This document shows, piece after piece, positions 9,386 to 19,900 of a DNA stretch of 64,000 nucleotides. This DNA comes from Flavobacteriales bacterium (GTDB lineage Bacteria; Bacteroidota; Bacteroidia; Flavobacteriales_E; Vicingaceae). The stretch lies in the NCBI GenBank assembly GCA_015075325.1, contig JABTUP010000002.1, positions 124,001 to 188,000 of the forward strand. The letters run 5' to 3'. Made by a program: the position numbers and the translations under genes. Numbering within the stretch: position 1 is the stretch's first letter; every line of letters begins with the position of its first letter. The notes beneath the pieces were generated by a model. That model had not been told where the DNA came from, did not search any database, and saw only the letters and a program-made list of their open reading frames with translations.

Positions 9386-11164
9386 TTAATGAGCTTCTTC
9401 AGTTTCATTTTCAAAAAGTGGAGTTGTTTGAGGGATAAAATCTTTACCACCAATGTATTCTCCATTTTTATCCACTTTACTATAATCATAAGGCCATCTG
9501 TGAACTTCAGGGATATCGCCATACCAGTTTCCATGTATGTGTTCAACTGGTGTTGTCCACTCTAAAGAGTTACTTTCCCATGGATTTTGAGGTGCTTTTG
9601 GCCCTCTTAAAGCACTATAAACAAAATTGTATAAAAACAATAATTGACCAAACGCAATTGCTATTGCAAACATACTAATCAACACATTAATATCCATCAA
9701 GTTGTCGAATAATGGAAACTCAGAATTGGTATAATATCTTCTTGGAACACCAGCTAAACCTAAGAAATGCATTGGAAAAAATACACCATAAGCACAAACT
9801 ATAGTAACCCAAAAATGAATACTTCCCAATCTATTATTCATCATTCTACCAAACAATTTTGGAAACCAATGATAAACACCAGCAAACATTCCAAATATTG
9901 CAGATAATCCCATTACAATATGAAAATGTCCTACCACAAAATAAGTGTCATGAACATTAATATCTAATGCTGAATCACCCAAAATTAATCCTGTTAAACC
10001 ACCCGAAATAAAAGTTGATACTAAACCTATACTAAACAACGTTGCTGGTGAAAACTTGATATTTCCTTTCCATAATGTTGTTAGGTAGTTAAATACTTTT
10101 ACTGCTGAAGGAATTGCAATTAAAAGAGTTGTAAAGGTAAATACAGCTCCTAAAAATGGATTCATACCGGTAACAAACATGTGGTGACCCCAAACAATTG
10201 TAGATAAAAATGCAATTGCCAACATTGATCCAATCATTGCTCTGTAACCAAAAATTGGTTTTCTCGACATGGTTGAAATAATTTCAGAAGTAATACCTAA
10301 AGCTGGTAATAATACAATATAAACTTCTGGATGGCCTAAAAACCAAAACAAATGCTCAAATAAAATAGGGCTTCCGCCAGTATGCTCTAACACTTGTCCT
10401 CCAATATAGATGTCAGATAAGTAAAAACTTGTACCAAAACTTCTATCAAATATTAACAATAAAGCTGCTGATAGCAATACAGGGAAAGATACAACACCTA
10501 TGATAGCTGTAAGAAAGAATGCCCAAATAGTTAATGGCATTCTCGTCATGCTCATACCTTTAGTTCTTAAATTTAATATAGTAACAATATAGTTTAAGCT
10601 ACCTAATAATGATGAAACAATAAAAATTGCCATTGAAATTAACCAAAGAGTCATCCCTAAACCTGAACCTGGTATTGCTTGAGGCAAAGCACTTAATGGT
10701 GGATAAATTGTCCAACCAGCAGAAGCCGCCCCACCTTCAACGCCTAATGAAATTAGCATAATTACACTCGACAAAAAGAAAAACCAGTAAGATAGCATAT
10801 TTAAAAATCCTGAAGCCATATCTCTAGCTCCAATTTGAAGTGGAATTAGTAAATTACTAAAAGTACCGCTTAACCCTGCTGTTAATAAGAAAAACACCAT
10901 AATTGTTCCATGCATAGTAACTAAAGCAAGATACTTATCAGGAGCCATTACTCCATTTTCAGCCCATGAGCCAAGTAATTTGTCAATTATCCAAAAACTT
11001 TCGCCTGGCCAACCCAATTGAAGTCTAAAAAGAGTTGACATAATCATGCCTATAAAACCCATAATAAAACCAGTTATCAAAAATTGTTTTGATATCATTT
11101 TATGGTCAGTACTAAAAACGTACTTAAATAAAAAATCTTGGTCGTGGTGATGGTGTGTACTCAT
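9386..11164 (-). CDS. Cytochrome c oxidase subunit I (aa3 type)
   Basis: A 592-residue catalytic subunit with 12 helices. The heme and copper ligands and the proton-path motifs are all present: MHGTIMVFF, the GHPEVYIVLLPALG motif (CuB histidine, cross-linked tyrosine, and the glutamate of A1-type oxidases), WGHHMFVTG and HDTYFVVGHFHIVMG. It reduces oxygen to water and pumps protons. The very N-terminus is MSTHHHHDQD, a run of four histidines before the first helix. No frameshift or truncation. Confidence 0.97.
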   Translation of the reverse strand: MSTHHHHDQDFLFKYVFSTDHKMISKQFLITGFIMGFIGMIMSTLFRLQLGWPGESFWIIDKLLGSWAENGVMAPDKYLALVTMHGTIMVFFLLTAGLSGTFSNLLIPLQIGARDMASGFLNMLSYWFFFLSSVIMLISLGVEGGAASAGWTIYPPLSALPQAIPGSGLGMTLWLISMAIFIVSSLLGSLNYIVTILNLRTKGMSMTRMPLTIWAFFLTAIIGVVSFPVLLSAALLLIFDRSFGTSFYLSDIYIGGQVLEHTGGSPILFEHLFWFLGHPEVYIVLLPALGITSEIISTMSRKPIFGYRAMIGSMLAIAFLSTIVWGHHMFVTGMNPFLGAVFTFTTLLIAIPSAVKVFNYLTTLWKGNIKFSPATLFSIGLVSTFISGGLTGLILGDSALDINVHDTYFVVGHFHIVMGLSAIFGMFAGVYHWFPKLFGRMMNNRLGSIHFWVTIVCAYGVFFPMHFLGLAGVPRRYYTNSEFPLFDNLMDINVLISMFAIAIAFGQLLFLYNFVYSALRGPKAPQNPWESNSLEWTTPVEHIHGNWYGDIPEVHRWPYDYSKVDKNGEYIGGKDFIPQTTPLFENETEEAH

Positions 11165-11192
11165 TATTTATTTTATTAGATAAGTTCAAATA

Positions 11193-12173
11193 TTAAATGT
11201 TTTCTTTAAAAGTCTTTTGTGAAGCGAGCCATTTTTCGTAATCTTCTTTACTTTCCACAACTATATTCATTTGCATGTTGTAGTGAGCAGCTCCACAAAT
11301 TTTATTACATAAAAGGATGTATTCGAAATTTTCATTATTTGTAATTTTTTTCATCTCTTTTGTTGTAATTGTTGGAACAAAATTAAACTGTGTTTTCATA
11401 CCTGGAACACAGTTCATTTGTGCTCTAAAATGTGGCATGTATGCACTATGGATAATATCATTTGAGCGGAAAACAAATTGCACTGGAACATTAACAGGTA
11501 TATGAAACTCTCCTTTTACAACAACATCATCATCAGCATTTTTATCAGATGCATCAATTCCCATAAAATTTGTTCCTTCAATATAGTTAACATGTGCACG
11601 TCCTAATTTTCCATCTTTACCAGCATATCTAGCACCCCAAGAAAACTGTTGACCAACAACTTCTAATAACACATGTTCTTCTTCAGGGTTTACTGGCGTC
11701 ATTATTTTGTTCCAATTATTTAACCCATAAAGTATTAAAACTGTTAATGCTAAAGAAGGAACCAAAGTCCATATTAATTCTAGTTTATTGCTATGAGAAA
11801 AATACTCCGCTTTGTTATTTTTTTTGTAAGCATATTTATAAGCAAACCAAAACAACAGAATATGAGTTATGATAAATACAGGTATAATTAACAACCAAGT
11901 AATATTCATTAATTTATCTATTCCCACACCATGCTCTGAAGCAGATACTGGCAACATCAAATCTCCCCATTTATAATATTGCCAAGCGAAAAAACCAAAG
12001 TAAAACAACAGAAAAACCATCATCAATGTTCCTTGAAGTTTATTTTCTTTATCAGAAATTTCATAAACATTACTGCCTTTAGAAATGGCATTTAATTCTG
12101 CAATTTTCAAGATTTGAGCAACTGAAATCGCTATCAATAAAACAGTTACACCGACTAAGATTACCATCATCAT
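11193..12173 (-). CDS. Cytochrome c oxidase subunit II
   Basis: A 326-residue subunit with three N-terminal helices, one of them before the usual hairpin, and a periplasmic cupredoxin domain. The CuA site is intact: CNKICGAAH followed by NMQM. No CxxCH motif is present, so it is not a caa3 subunit with fused cytochrome c; electrons must come from a separate carrier or directly from ACIII, whose genes are upstream. First oxidase gene after the regulator, with its own candidate promoter. Confidence 0.95.
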   Translation of the reverse strand: MMMVILVGVTVLLIAISVAQILKIAELNAISKGSNVYEISDKENKLQGTLMMVFLLFYFGFFAWQYYKWGDLMLPVSASEHGVGIDKLMNITWLLIIPVFIITHILLFWFAYKYAYKKNNKAEYFSHSNKLELIWTLVPSLALTVLILYGLNNWNKIMTPVNPEEEHVLLEVVGQQFSWGARYAGKDGKLGRAHVNYIEGTNFMGIDASDKNADDDVVVKGEFHIPVNVPVQFVFRSNDIIHSAYMPHFRAQMNCVPGMKTQFNFVPTITTKEMKKITNNENFEYILLCNKICGAAHYNMQMNIVVESKEDYEKWLASQKTFKENI

Positions 12174-12202
12174 ATCAAAATTCTTTATGTTTAATTAGTT
12201 TA

Positions 12203-12218
12203 TATGTTTTACAACATA
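12203..12218. promoter_or_regulatory. Candidate operator in the oxidase leader
   Basis: The perfect inverted repeat TATGTT-TTAC-AACATA lies 30 bases before the subunit II start, just downstream of the predicted promoter. Two 6-base arms with a 4-base spacer have the geometry of Crp/Fnr-family sites, though the arms are not the classical TTGAT. The adjacent Crp/Fnr-type gene makes it a reasonable target. Confidence 0.4.
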
Positions 12219-12228
12219 AAATAAAGTC

Positions 12229-12259
12229 CGAAAGTATATATTTTTCTAAAATAAACCAA
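12229..12259 (-). promoter_or_regulatory. Candidate promoter for the oxidase genes
   Basis: Minus-strand TTG (12257-12259), 20 bases, then TACTTTCG (12229-12236), one base off the Bacteroidota -7 motif TAnnTTTG. It lies 56 bases upstream of subunit II, in the gap after the regulator gene. Confidence 0.5.
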
Positions 12260-12297
12260 ATTTTTTGCTTATCAAAATTTATTTTAAAAGAATTAAT

Positions 12298-12993
12298 TTA
12301 TTCAACTATTTGTTTAAGAGATTGTAAATTTAGTATTTGAATTTTTCGCAACTTCGTTTTTACTATTTTTTGTTTATTAAAAGCTGATAAAATTCGTATT
12401 ACATTAGCTGTATTCATACTTGATAAAGATGCCAATTCTTTTCTTTTTAGTTCTACGGCAATAGTCTTTCCATCAATGTCGTATCCGTAAAAATTAATTA
12501 ATTCTATAAGCGTATAAGCTAATCTCGACTCCATTTTTGTTTGTGTTAAAACCAACATACGTTCATTTTGGTCGATAAGCTTTTGTGAAAGATAGTTAAT
12601 AATTTTCTTACCTAAATCTACATTCTTTTCAATTACGGAAAACAAGTTTTCTTTTTTAATTATACAAATTGAAACATCTTCAATTGCAACTGCTGTATAG
12701 GTGTAAGGTGAGTTCGACATTAAATTATCAAAACCTAAAAAGTCGACGGGTTTATGAAGTGAAACAATAAATTCATCTTCAATTTTACCTTTTTTAATCA
12801 TTTTTACTTTACCGTGATTAAGACAATACAAACCTATGGGCATAGCTCCTTCAAGAAAGATACTATCTCCTTTTTTAAAAAAGAGTTTATTCCTCTCCAT
12901 ATTTAAGGACTCTAATTCTTTTTCTGTAAGATCTGAAAATAACGAATAATTTACTTTTAAGCATCCCACACAATTTCCTAAACAATGTTCCAT
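12298..12993 (-). CDS. Crp/Fnr-family transcriptional regulator
   Basis: A 231-residue regulator with an N-terminal cyclic-nucleotide-binding-like beta-roll (about 25-140) and a C-terminal winged HTH (about 165-215; KRKELASLSSMNTANVIRIL). The N-terminus holds three cysteines in MEHCLGNCVGCLK, and another lies in SICIIKKEN; Fe-S sensing as in Fnr is possible but the spacing is not the E. coli pattern. I start it at 12993 rather than the upstream in-frame ATG at 13017, because that ATG lies inside the terminator of the preceding operon. It sits between ACIII and oxidase genes, so it may tune respiration. Confidence 0.88.
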   Translation of the reverse strand: MEHCLGNCVGCLKVNYSLFSDLTEKELESLNMERNKLFFKKGDSIFLEGAMPIGLYCLNHGKVKMIKKGKIEDEFIVSLHKPVDFLGFDNLMSNSPYTYTAVAIEDVSICIIKKENLFSVIEKNVDLGKKIINYLSQKLIDQNERMLVLTQTKMESRLAYTLIELINFYGYDIDGKTIAVELKRKELASLSSMNTANVIRILSAFNKQKIVKTKLRKIQILNLQSLKQIVE

Positions 12994-13005
12994 ATTTTTA
13001 AAATT

Positions 13006-13032
13006 AAAAAAGCCCATAAAAATTTATGGGCT
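13006..13032 (-). terminator. Terminator after the ACIII operon
   Basis: AGCCCATAAA (13011-13020) pairs with TTTATGGGCT (13023-13032), a perfect inverted repeat followed on the minus strand by a T run (13006-13010). It ends act transcription and also covers the alternative upstream ATG of the regulator. Confidence 0.8.
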
Positions 13033-13055
13033 TCAAAATTATGAATTATTTCATA

Positions 13056-14264
13056 TTAAGTATGAAGATGTTTACTTTCATCTAACATTGGATGATTTTT
13101 TGGCATTAAAGGTGCTTTTGAAAGCGATTTTAAAGTAAATAAGATAAATAATCCTAAGAACACTAAAAACATACCAATTTCAATAGCTCCTAAACCACCA
13201 TGATTGTGCATTGTTCCTGGTAATACCATTACTAAAACATCAATCCAATGGCAGAAAAATAATATAATTGCTACAGGTAATAAGAATACCACATTTTTTT
13301 TGGCATCTCTTGACATCAATACAAAGAAAGGCAATAAGAAATTTACTAAGAATGTGCCGATATACAGCATTTTATAGTCATTGAATCTTTCAATGTAATA
13401 GGTAACTTCTTCAGGAATATTTGAATACCAAATTAACATAAATTGAGAGAACCAAAGGTATGCCCAAAGCATACTAATAGCAAACATCCATTTACCTAAG
13501 TCGTGAATGTGACTATCGTTTACTTCTTTTAATAATCCTAACGATTTTAAGTATAAAACTAATATTAAAACTACTATTATTGAAGAAACCCACATTCCAG
13601 AAAATGCATACCAACCATACATTGTACTAAACCAATGAACATCAATTGACATTAACCAATCCCAAGAAGATGATGAAGATGTGTATGCAAAAAATGCAAT
13701 AAATAATATCCCCATAAAGATGCTTTTTTGGTAAATTGGAGTTGACTCTCCTTTATTTACGGATAGTTTATCTTCTTCTAATGATTTTTTTCTAAACCAA
13801 TTTGCAAAATACATCCAAACTAAAAAATAAGCTATTGTTCTTCCCCAAAAAAATGCTTGATTTAAATACCCAGATTTTCCAGCAATAATTGCATCATAAT
13901 GTTCACTTGAAGGATCAGTAACTCCTTCTGCCATCCAATGGTAAATATGGTTCCAATGCATTGTTCCTCCAATAAACACTAATAATAACGCAACTGCAGA
14001 AACAGGCATAAAGCTCATTGTTGCTTGAAATACACGTTGAGTAGTAACTCCCCAAGCCATTTCAGAAACATATTGTAATGCTATAAAAAACAATGAAGCT
14101 AAAGATATGGTGAAAAAGAAATAACCATTAACTAACAAGTTAGCCCAAAGTCTTTGGCTTGTATGTTCATGACTCGTAAGTAGACCAATAATAAATGAAG
14201 CTAATCCAATTACAATTAACAATATGGTTGTTATATTAGCTTTTTTAGATACTTGATATTCCAT
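13056..14264 (-). CDS. actF: ACIII subunit ActF (quinol:cytochrome c oxidoreductase membrane subunit)
   Basis: A 402-residue integral membrane protein with about 10 helices, related to the NrfD/PsrC family and to ActC. Features include HTSQRLWANLLVNGYFF, EMAWGVTTQRVFQATMSF, GGTMHWNHIYHWMAEG and WLMSIDVHWFSTMYGWYAFSG. ActC and ActF together form the membrane core of alternative complex III, one of them binding menaquinol. It is the last act gene; a terminator follows 24 bases later. Confidence 0.92.
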   Translation of the reverse strand: MEYQVSKKANITTILLIVIGLASFIIGLLTSHEHTSQRLWANLLVNGYFFFTISLASLFFIALQYVSEMAWGVTTQRVFQATMSFMPVSAVALLLVFIGGTMHWNHIYHWMAEGVTDPSSEHYDAIIAGKSGYLNQAFFWGRTIAYFLVWMYFANWFRKKSLEEDKLSVNKGESTPIYQKSIFMGILFIAFFAYTSSSSSWDWLMSIDVHWFSTMYGWYAFSGMWVSSIIVVLILVLYLKSLGLLKEVNDSHIHDLGKWMFAISMLWAYLWFSQFMLIWYSNIPEEVTYYIERFNDYKMLYIGTFLVNFLLPFFVLMSRDAKKNVVFLLPVAIILFFCHWIDVLVMVLPGTMHNHGGLGAIEIGMFLVFLGLFILFTLKSLSKAPLMPKNHPMLDESKHLHT

Positions 14265-14288
14265 TTTAAAATATTTTAATAATCTGTA

Positions 14289-14939
14289 TTATTTTTGAGT
14301 AGCTACTATTTCTTGAGAAGTAGTATCTTGAACCGTTGGTGTTTGACTTTCATTCATGAACTTGGTTCTAATGTATTGAATAATCTTCCATCTTTCCTCT
14401 TTATTTAACTGAGAAGCATGTGAACCCATTAGACCTTTTCCATAAGTAATTGAGTGAAACATTTTTCCTTCTGAAATAGCTAATCCTGGATTAAACTTAA
14501 CTGGTAGCGGAGGAAATTTTTCTCTCTCTACTAAAATACCATCTCCTTGTCCAGTTGCTCCATGACACTGAACACAAAACATACCATATAAAGCTTCGCC
14601 TTCTTTTACAATACTTTCAGAGTAAGCGATAGGATTTTTTAAACTTATTCCAGCTTTTTCATATCCCTCAGCATTGTTTTCGTAAGCATAAGGTGTAAAA
14701 CCTCTTGGAATAGTTCCATTAACAGGAACCCTAGCTGTCATAACATCTTTCATTTCAGGATGTTGTTTATCTCTAACTTCACCATAATCAACATACGGTT
14801 CAATTGAAGGTGAACGATACATGTCTGGCATATATTCTGGAGCCAATCCATTTTTTTCCTTACATGAGAATAAAGTTGCAACAACAACCGTTAGGCTAAG
14901 TTTCGCAAAAATATTTATATACTTATTTTTCATAAACAA
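14289..14939 (-). CDS. actE: ACIII subunit ActE, mono-heme cytochrome c lipoprotein
   Basis: A 216-residue protein with a lipobox (ATLFSC, cleavage before the Cys) and one class I heme site, CVQCH (about residue 124), with a later methionine (GLMGSH) as a likely second axial ligand. ActE is the mono-heme subunit of ACIII that faces the periplasm and passes electrons on. The true start could be the second Met at 14933. It follows actD with a 10-base gap. Confidence 0.92.
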   Translation of the reverse strand: MFMKNKYINIFAKLSLTVVVATLFSCKEKNGLAPEYMPDMYRSPSIEPYVDYGEVRDKQHPEMKDVMTARVPVNGTIPRGFTPYAYENNAEGYEKAGISLKNPIAYSESIVKEGEALYGMFCVQCHGATGQGDGILVEREKFPPLPVKFNPGLAISEGKMFHSITYGKGLMGSHASQLNKEERWKIIQYIRTKFMNESQTPTVQDTTSQEIVATQK

Positions 14940-14949
14940 TTAACTATAA

Positions 14950-15480
14950 TTATGAATGTTTTACATCAATTTCTAAAACACAAGTTTCATTAATTAATGA
15001 TTTTATTTCTTCTTCACTTGCTTCATTGTCGTGGGTATGAATTTCCATAACAAATCTATCATCTGTTGTTCTTGGGTAAGGATTTCGTGCTTTAAATCCA
15101 GGTAATGTCCAATTTCTCAACAAATAAGTAATTGACATACCGTGAGCTGCACATAAAACACCAAATTCAAAAGTAACAGGTATAAATGATGGCAAGTTAT
15201 CTATTATTGTAAAGTTTGGTTTACCACCAATATTTAGTGGCCAATCTTGAATCATAAAATACCACATACCAAACAATGCTAATGCAACACCAATCATTCC
15301 ATAAATAAATGCTGTTATTGCAATTCTAGTTCTTTTTAAACCTATCACAGGATCAATTCCATGAATAGGAAATGGAGAAAACACGTCTCTGATGTAAATT
15401 CCTTTTGCAACAAGATGTTTTGCACTTTCTAAAAGTACATAATCATCATCATAAATTGCGTATATTTTTTTGTCTGACAT
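14950..15480 (-). CDS. actD: ACIII subunit ActD (DUF3341)
   Basis: A 176-residue protein of the DUF3341 family. It starts with a soluble domain (YAIYDDDYVLLESAKHLV ... IRDVFSPFPIHGID), then two membrane helices with PSFIPVTFEFGVLCAAHGM between or within the second. In ACIII, ActD is a small peripheral-plus-membrane subunit. Spaced 42 bases after actC and 10 bases before actE. Confidence 0.92.
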   Translation of the reverse strand: MSDKKIYAIYDDDYVLLESAKHLVAKGIYIRDVFSPFPIHGIDPVIGLKRTRIAITAFIYGMIGVALALFGMWYFMIQDWPLNIGGKPNFTIIDNLPSFIPVTFEFGVLCAAHGMSITYLLRNWTLPGFKARNPYPRTTDDRFVMEIHTHDNEASEEEIKSLINETCVLEIDVKHS

Positions 15481-15522
15481 AATTTTTTAAAATAATCGAT
15501 AACAATTAAATTATTTAGCTTT

Positions 15523-16932
15523 TTATTTTTTTACTGGATGTAATTTTTTGAATTCTTCATCCGACATATTTTTATATTTTTCACCAGAAGATTTAAGTAT
15601 GGTTTTCACTTCATTAAATGCTAAAACTGGGAAATATTTTAAGAATAATAGATAAAATACTGAGAAAATACCAATTGTACCAATATATACACCTAAGTCA
15701 ACCCATGTTGGATAAAACATTGACCAACTTGATGGTAAATAATCTCTATGAACTGAAGTAACAATAATAACAAATCGTTCGAACCACATACCAATGTTAA
15801 CGATAATTGACATAAAGAATGTGAACCCTAAGTTAGTTCTGAGTTTCTTAAACCAAAATAAATGAGGAGAAACAACATTACAAGTCATCATAGTCCAATA
15901 TGCCCAAGCGTAAGGCCCTGAAAAACGATTAATAAATGCATAAGATTCGTATTCAACTCCTGAATAATATGAAATAAACAACTCTGTTAAGTAGGCAACA
16001 CCAACGATTGATCCTGTAACGATAATTACAATATTCATGTATTCAATATGTTTAACTGTAACATAGTGTTCCAATCTCATTGCTTTACGAACAATCAACA
16101 TTAATGTTTGTACCATCGCAAATCCAGAGAAAACAGCTCCAGCAACAAAGTATGGAGGGAAAATAGTTGTATGCCAACCAGGAATTACAGAGGTTGCAAA
16201 GTCCATTGATACAATAGAGTGAACCGAGAATACTAAAGGTGTTGCTAATCCAGCTAATACTAAAGATACTTCTTCAAAACGTTGCCAAGCTTTAGCATTG
16301 CCTGACCATCCAAAACTCAACAATGAATACATCAATTTTGGTACAGGTTTCTTTGCTCTATCTCTTATGGTAGCAAAATCTGGTATTAAACCGATGTACC
16401 AAAACACTAAAGATACAGACATATAGGTACTAATTGCAAAAACGTCCCATAATAAAGGTGAGTTAAAGTTAACCCATAATGAACCAAATTCATTAGGTAA
16501 TGGAAGAACCCAATAAGCCATCCAAATTCTACCCATGTGAATCATTGGAAAGGTTCCTGCCATAAATACTGCAAATATTGTCATTGCCTCAGCTGGTCGG
16601 TTAATAGCCATTCTCCATTTTTGTCTAAATAATAACAATACTGCAGAGATAAGTGTTCCTGCGTGACCAATACCAACCCACCAAACAAAGTTGGTGATGT
16701 CCCATGCCCAACCAACTGTATTATTTAAACCCCAAGTTCCAATACCTGTTCCTAAAAGGTATAAAATAGATCCTACTCCCCATAATGCTATAATGGTGGC
16801 TATAGTCATTAAAATTTTCCACATTTTGGTTGGAGCATTTTCAATAGGATGTAATACGTCATTAGTAATTTTACTATAAGTAACGTCGTGTCCTAAAATT
16901 AATGGTTCTCTAATTGCTGCTTCTTTATGCAT
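15523..16932 (-). CDS. actC: ACIII subunit ActC (NrfD/PsrC-like quinol-binding)
   Basis: A 469-residue polytopic protein of the NrfD/PsrC family with about 10 helices. Recognisable stretches include NFVWWVGIGHAGTLISAVLLL, WRMAINRPAEAMTIFAV, PMIHMGRIWMAYW and SVHSIVSMDFATSVIPGWH. It is thought to bind the quinol in the membrane next to the Fe-S chain of ActB. Lies 26 bases downstream of actB. Confidence 0.95.
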   Translation of the reverse strand: MHKEAAIREPLILGHDVTYSKITNDVLHPIENAPTKMWKILMTIATIIALWGVGSILYLLGTGIGTWGLNNTVGWAWDITNFVWWVGIGHAGTLISAVLLLFRQKWRMAINRPAEAMTIFAVFMAGTFPMIHMGRIWMAYWVLPLPNEFGSLWVNFNSPLLWDVFAISTYMSVSLVFWYIGLIPDFATIRDRAKKPVPKLMYSLLSFGWSGNAKAWQRFEEVSLVLAGLATPLVFSVHSIVSMDFATSVIPGWHTTIFPPYFVAGAVFSGFAMVQTLMLIVRKAMRLEHYVTVKHIEYMNIVIIVTGSIVGVAYLTELFISYYSGVEYESYAFINRFSGPYAWAYWTMMTCNVVSPHLFWFKKLRTNLGFTFFMSIIVNIGMWFERFVIIVTSVHRDYLPSSWSMFYPTWVDLGVYIGTIGIFSVFYLLFLKYFPVLAFNEVKTILKSSGEKYKNMSDEEFKKLHPVKK

Positions 16933-16958
16933 TCTCTTAAATTTTATTAAAACAACTA

Positions 16959-19900
16959 TTAAGCTTCGCTATTTTTTATATTTCTAACTTTTGTTTGATA
17001 GTAGATGTTTGGTTGTTGACCAACTTCCTCTATTACTCTGTATGATCTGTTATGATCTTTTTCTGCTGCAACTTTACTTGATGTATCATTTAAATCTCCA
17101 AAAGTAATAGCATTTGTAGGACAAGCCGTAGAGCAAGCTGTTTGTATTGAACCGTCTTCTACTTTAGTTCCTGCTTTTTTAGCATCTAACTTACCTGCTT
17201 GAATTCTTTGAACACATAAACTACATTTTTCCATTACCCCTCTAGAGCGAACTACTACATCTGGATTTAACACCATTCGTCCTAAATCATCTTGAGCTGG
17301 GTTGAAATCGGTAAACTTATTATATGCTTTATAGTTATACCAGTTAAATCTTCTCACTTTGTACGCACAGTTATTTGCACAGTATCTAGTTCCAATACAA
17401 CGGTTATATGCCATCATGTTTAAACCTTCGTTACTATGTGTTGTTGCTGCAACAGGACAAACTGTTTCGCAACCAGCGTGATTACAGTGCTGGCACATCA
17501 TTGGTTGGTGAACAACATGAGGATTATCGGCAGCTCTTTCCATTTTAGTGTAAGCAGCTATACCACCTACATTTTCAGCAGCTTTTGTTTTTTCGTGTGT
17601 ATCACCTATTTTTCCAACTTCTTGGTAATCACTAGAATAATACCTGTCAATTCTCATCCAATGCATTATTCTTCCTCTTCTTACTTCATCTTTACCAATA
17701 ACAGCAATGTTATTTTCTGATACACAAGAAGTAACACAAGCACTACAACCAATACAAGTATTTAAGTCAATCGACATTCCCCATCTATGACCAATATTTT
17801 CAACTGGTTGAGCTCCCCACAAATCAATTTCTTTTACATTTTTCTTAATTGCTTCACCGTTTTCATGAACAAGTAATGCGTGAGTTGGGTTGTAATCTTC
17901 TTTATTTCCTTTTTTGTAGATATCAAAAACTGTTTCTCTGATAATAGAATCTCTACCCATTATCGTTTGCTGAGTTTGAGTTGCAGCTAAATGATATTCC
18001 ATAGAAACATCCGCTAAAGTAGCTACACCATAATAATTCAAACCATTATCAGTTAAAGAGACCAATGGATAAGCATTTTTACCAGTAGGCTCAGACATGT
18101 TACCTACTTTTTTACCATAACCAAGAGCAACACCAATTGTCCCTTTTGCTTGGCCTGGCTGAGCAACTACAGGAAGATTTTCAACTGTTTTTCCATTAAC
18201 AGTTACGCTAACAACATTTGCTAACTCTTCTTGACCTAAATTAATATTATAACCTCTATCAAGCATTTCTGCAGGATTCATGGTTACATAGTTATCCCAA
18301 GTAACTTTAGTTAGTGGGTCTGGCATTTCTTGCAACCAAGGATTATCCGCTCCAGCTCCATCTCCAACACCCATGTTTTGGGTTAATTCTATTTCTAAAT
18401 CACCACCTTTTATTGCTTTTACTGAAGAATATGCTGCAGCTAAATCTGCATTAAATGCTAAAGTTTCAGAAGAAGTAATAGAAATTTCAACTACACCATC
18501 GTGTAATGCTTTATTCCAAAAGTCAGTAAAGAATAATTGAGAGGTTTGTTTAGTAAAAATGTTTGCTTCCCAATATGCTTTAATATAATCGTAATAAGAT
18601 GTTTTGTTTCCTTTCCAAATCAAGAAACTTTCTTGTGCCTGACGAGTGTCAAACAATTTAGAAATAGTTGGTTGAGCTAGAGAAAAATGTCCTTCAACAG
18701 GATTTGCATCATTCCATGATTCTAATGCATGATTATCAGGACAAACATATTTACAAGCAGCAGCAGTATCGTTTAATTTTGTAGCAAATGAAACGGTTGT
18801 TTTAACTTTAGCTAAAGCAGCTTTAAAATCATCTCCTAAAGTAGAAACTGGATCAACACCATAGATGAACAATGCATCTACCAGTCCTTCGTTCATTTCT
18901 TTTATTAAATTCAATAATTCTGCATCATTTCCTGCTTTGGTATTTGAATGACGAACTAAATCTATTGTTTTACCGTAGTTTCCAAGTAAATTGTTGATGC
19001 CATTAACTAAAACTTGTACATTTTTATCGTTAGAACCACAAATTACTATTGATTCGCCGGCAGTTGCTTTTAAATCTTTAACAACAGCATCAACGTATGT
19101 ATCATATTTTGTTGCTGCAGCAGAAATACCACCACCTAATTTATTTAAAATTTGAGCAACAACAGCTCCATATTCAGATGGTTTAACTGGAACTCTAACA
19201 TCTGCATTTGTTCCAGACAATGACATGTTTGCTTCAAACTGATAATGTTTAGACATCCAATCATTATCTGGTTTTCTTGTTTGAGCATAATCGTTAACAT
19301 ACATTAAAGTATCCAACCAGTTACCCATAAAGTCAGCACCAATACTTACAATTGTTTTTGCTTTCTTAAAATCATATGTAGGTACAGCAGCTTTACCAAA
19401 TGTATCTTTGTTTGCATTAATAATTCCTGAATAAGAAATTGGGTTGTATTGAATCCAATTTGTTGAAGTTTCAGTTTTAGCAAAGTCAGCTAAAATTATT
19501 TTTGATGAAGGACTAATTATGCTATTCGATAAAATTCTTACATTTTTAGCAGTAGCTAATTCATTTTGAATAGCAGTATCAACAGTTTTCCAATCAGCAT
19601 CTTTTCCATTCACCAACGGATTTTTTAATCTATTGTTGTCATACAACGATAACACTGAAGAGTTTACTCTAGCATTAACAGCACCTTTTGTTAAAGTAGA
19701 TAAATTATTTCCACTAATAAATATTGGACGACCTTCTCTAGTTTTAACTAAAATTGGAGCATAATCATTACCATCAAAATAAGTTGATGCGTAATAGTTT
19801 GCAACACCTGGGTTTACTTCTTCTGGTTTATTTAAGTAAGGAATAGCTTTAGTTACAGGCGTTTCACAAGCTGCTAAAGAAGCTGCTGCAACACCAAAAC

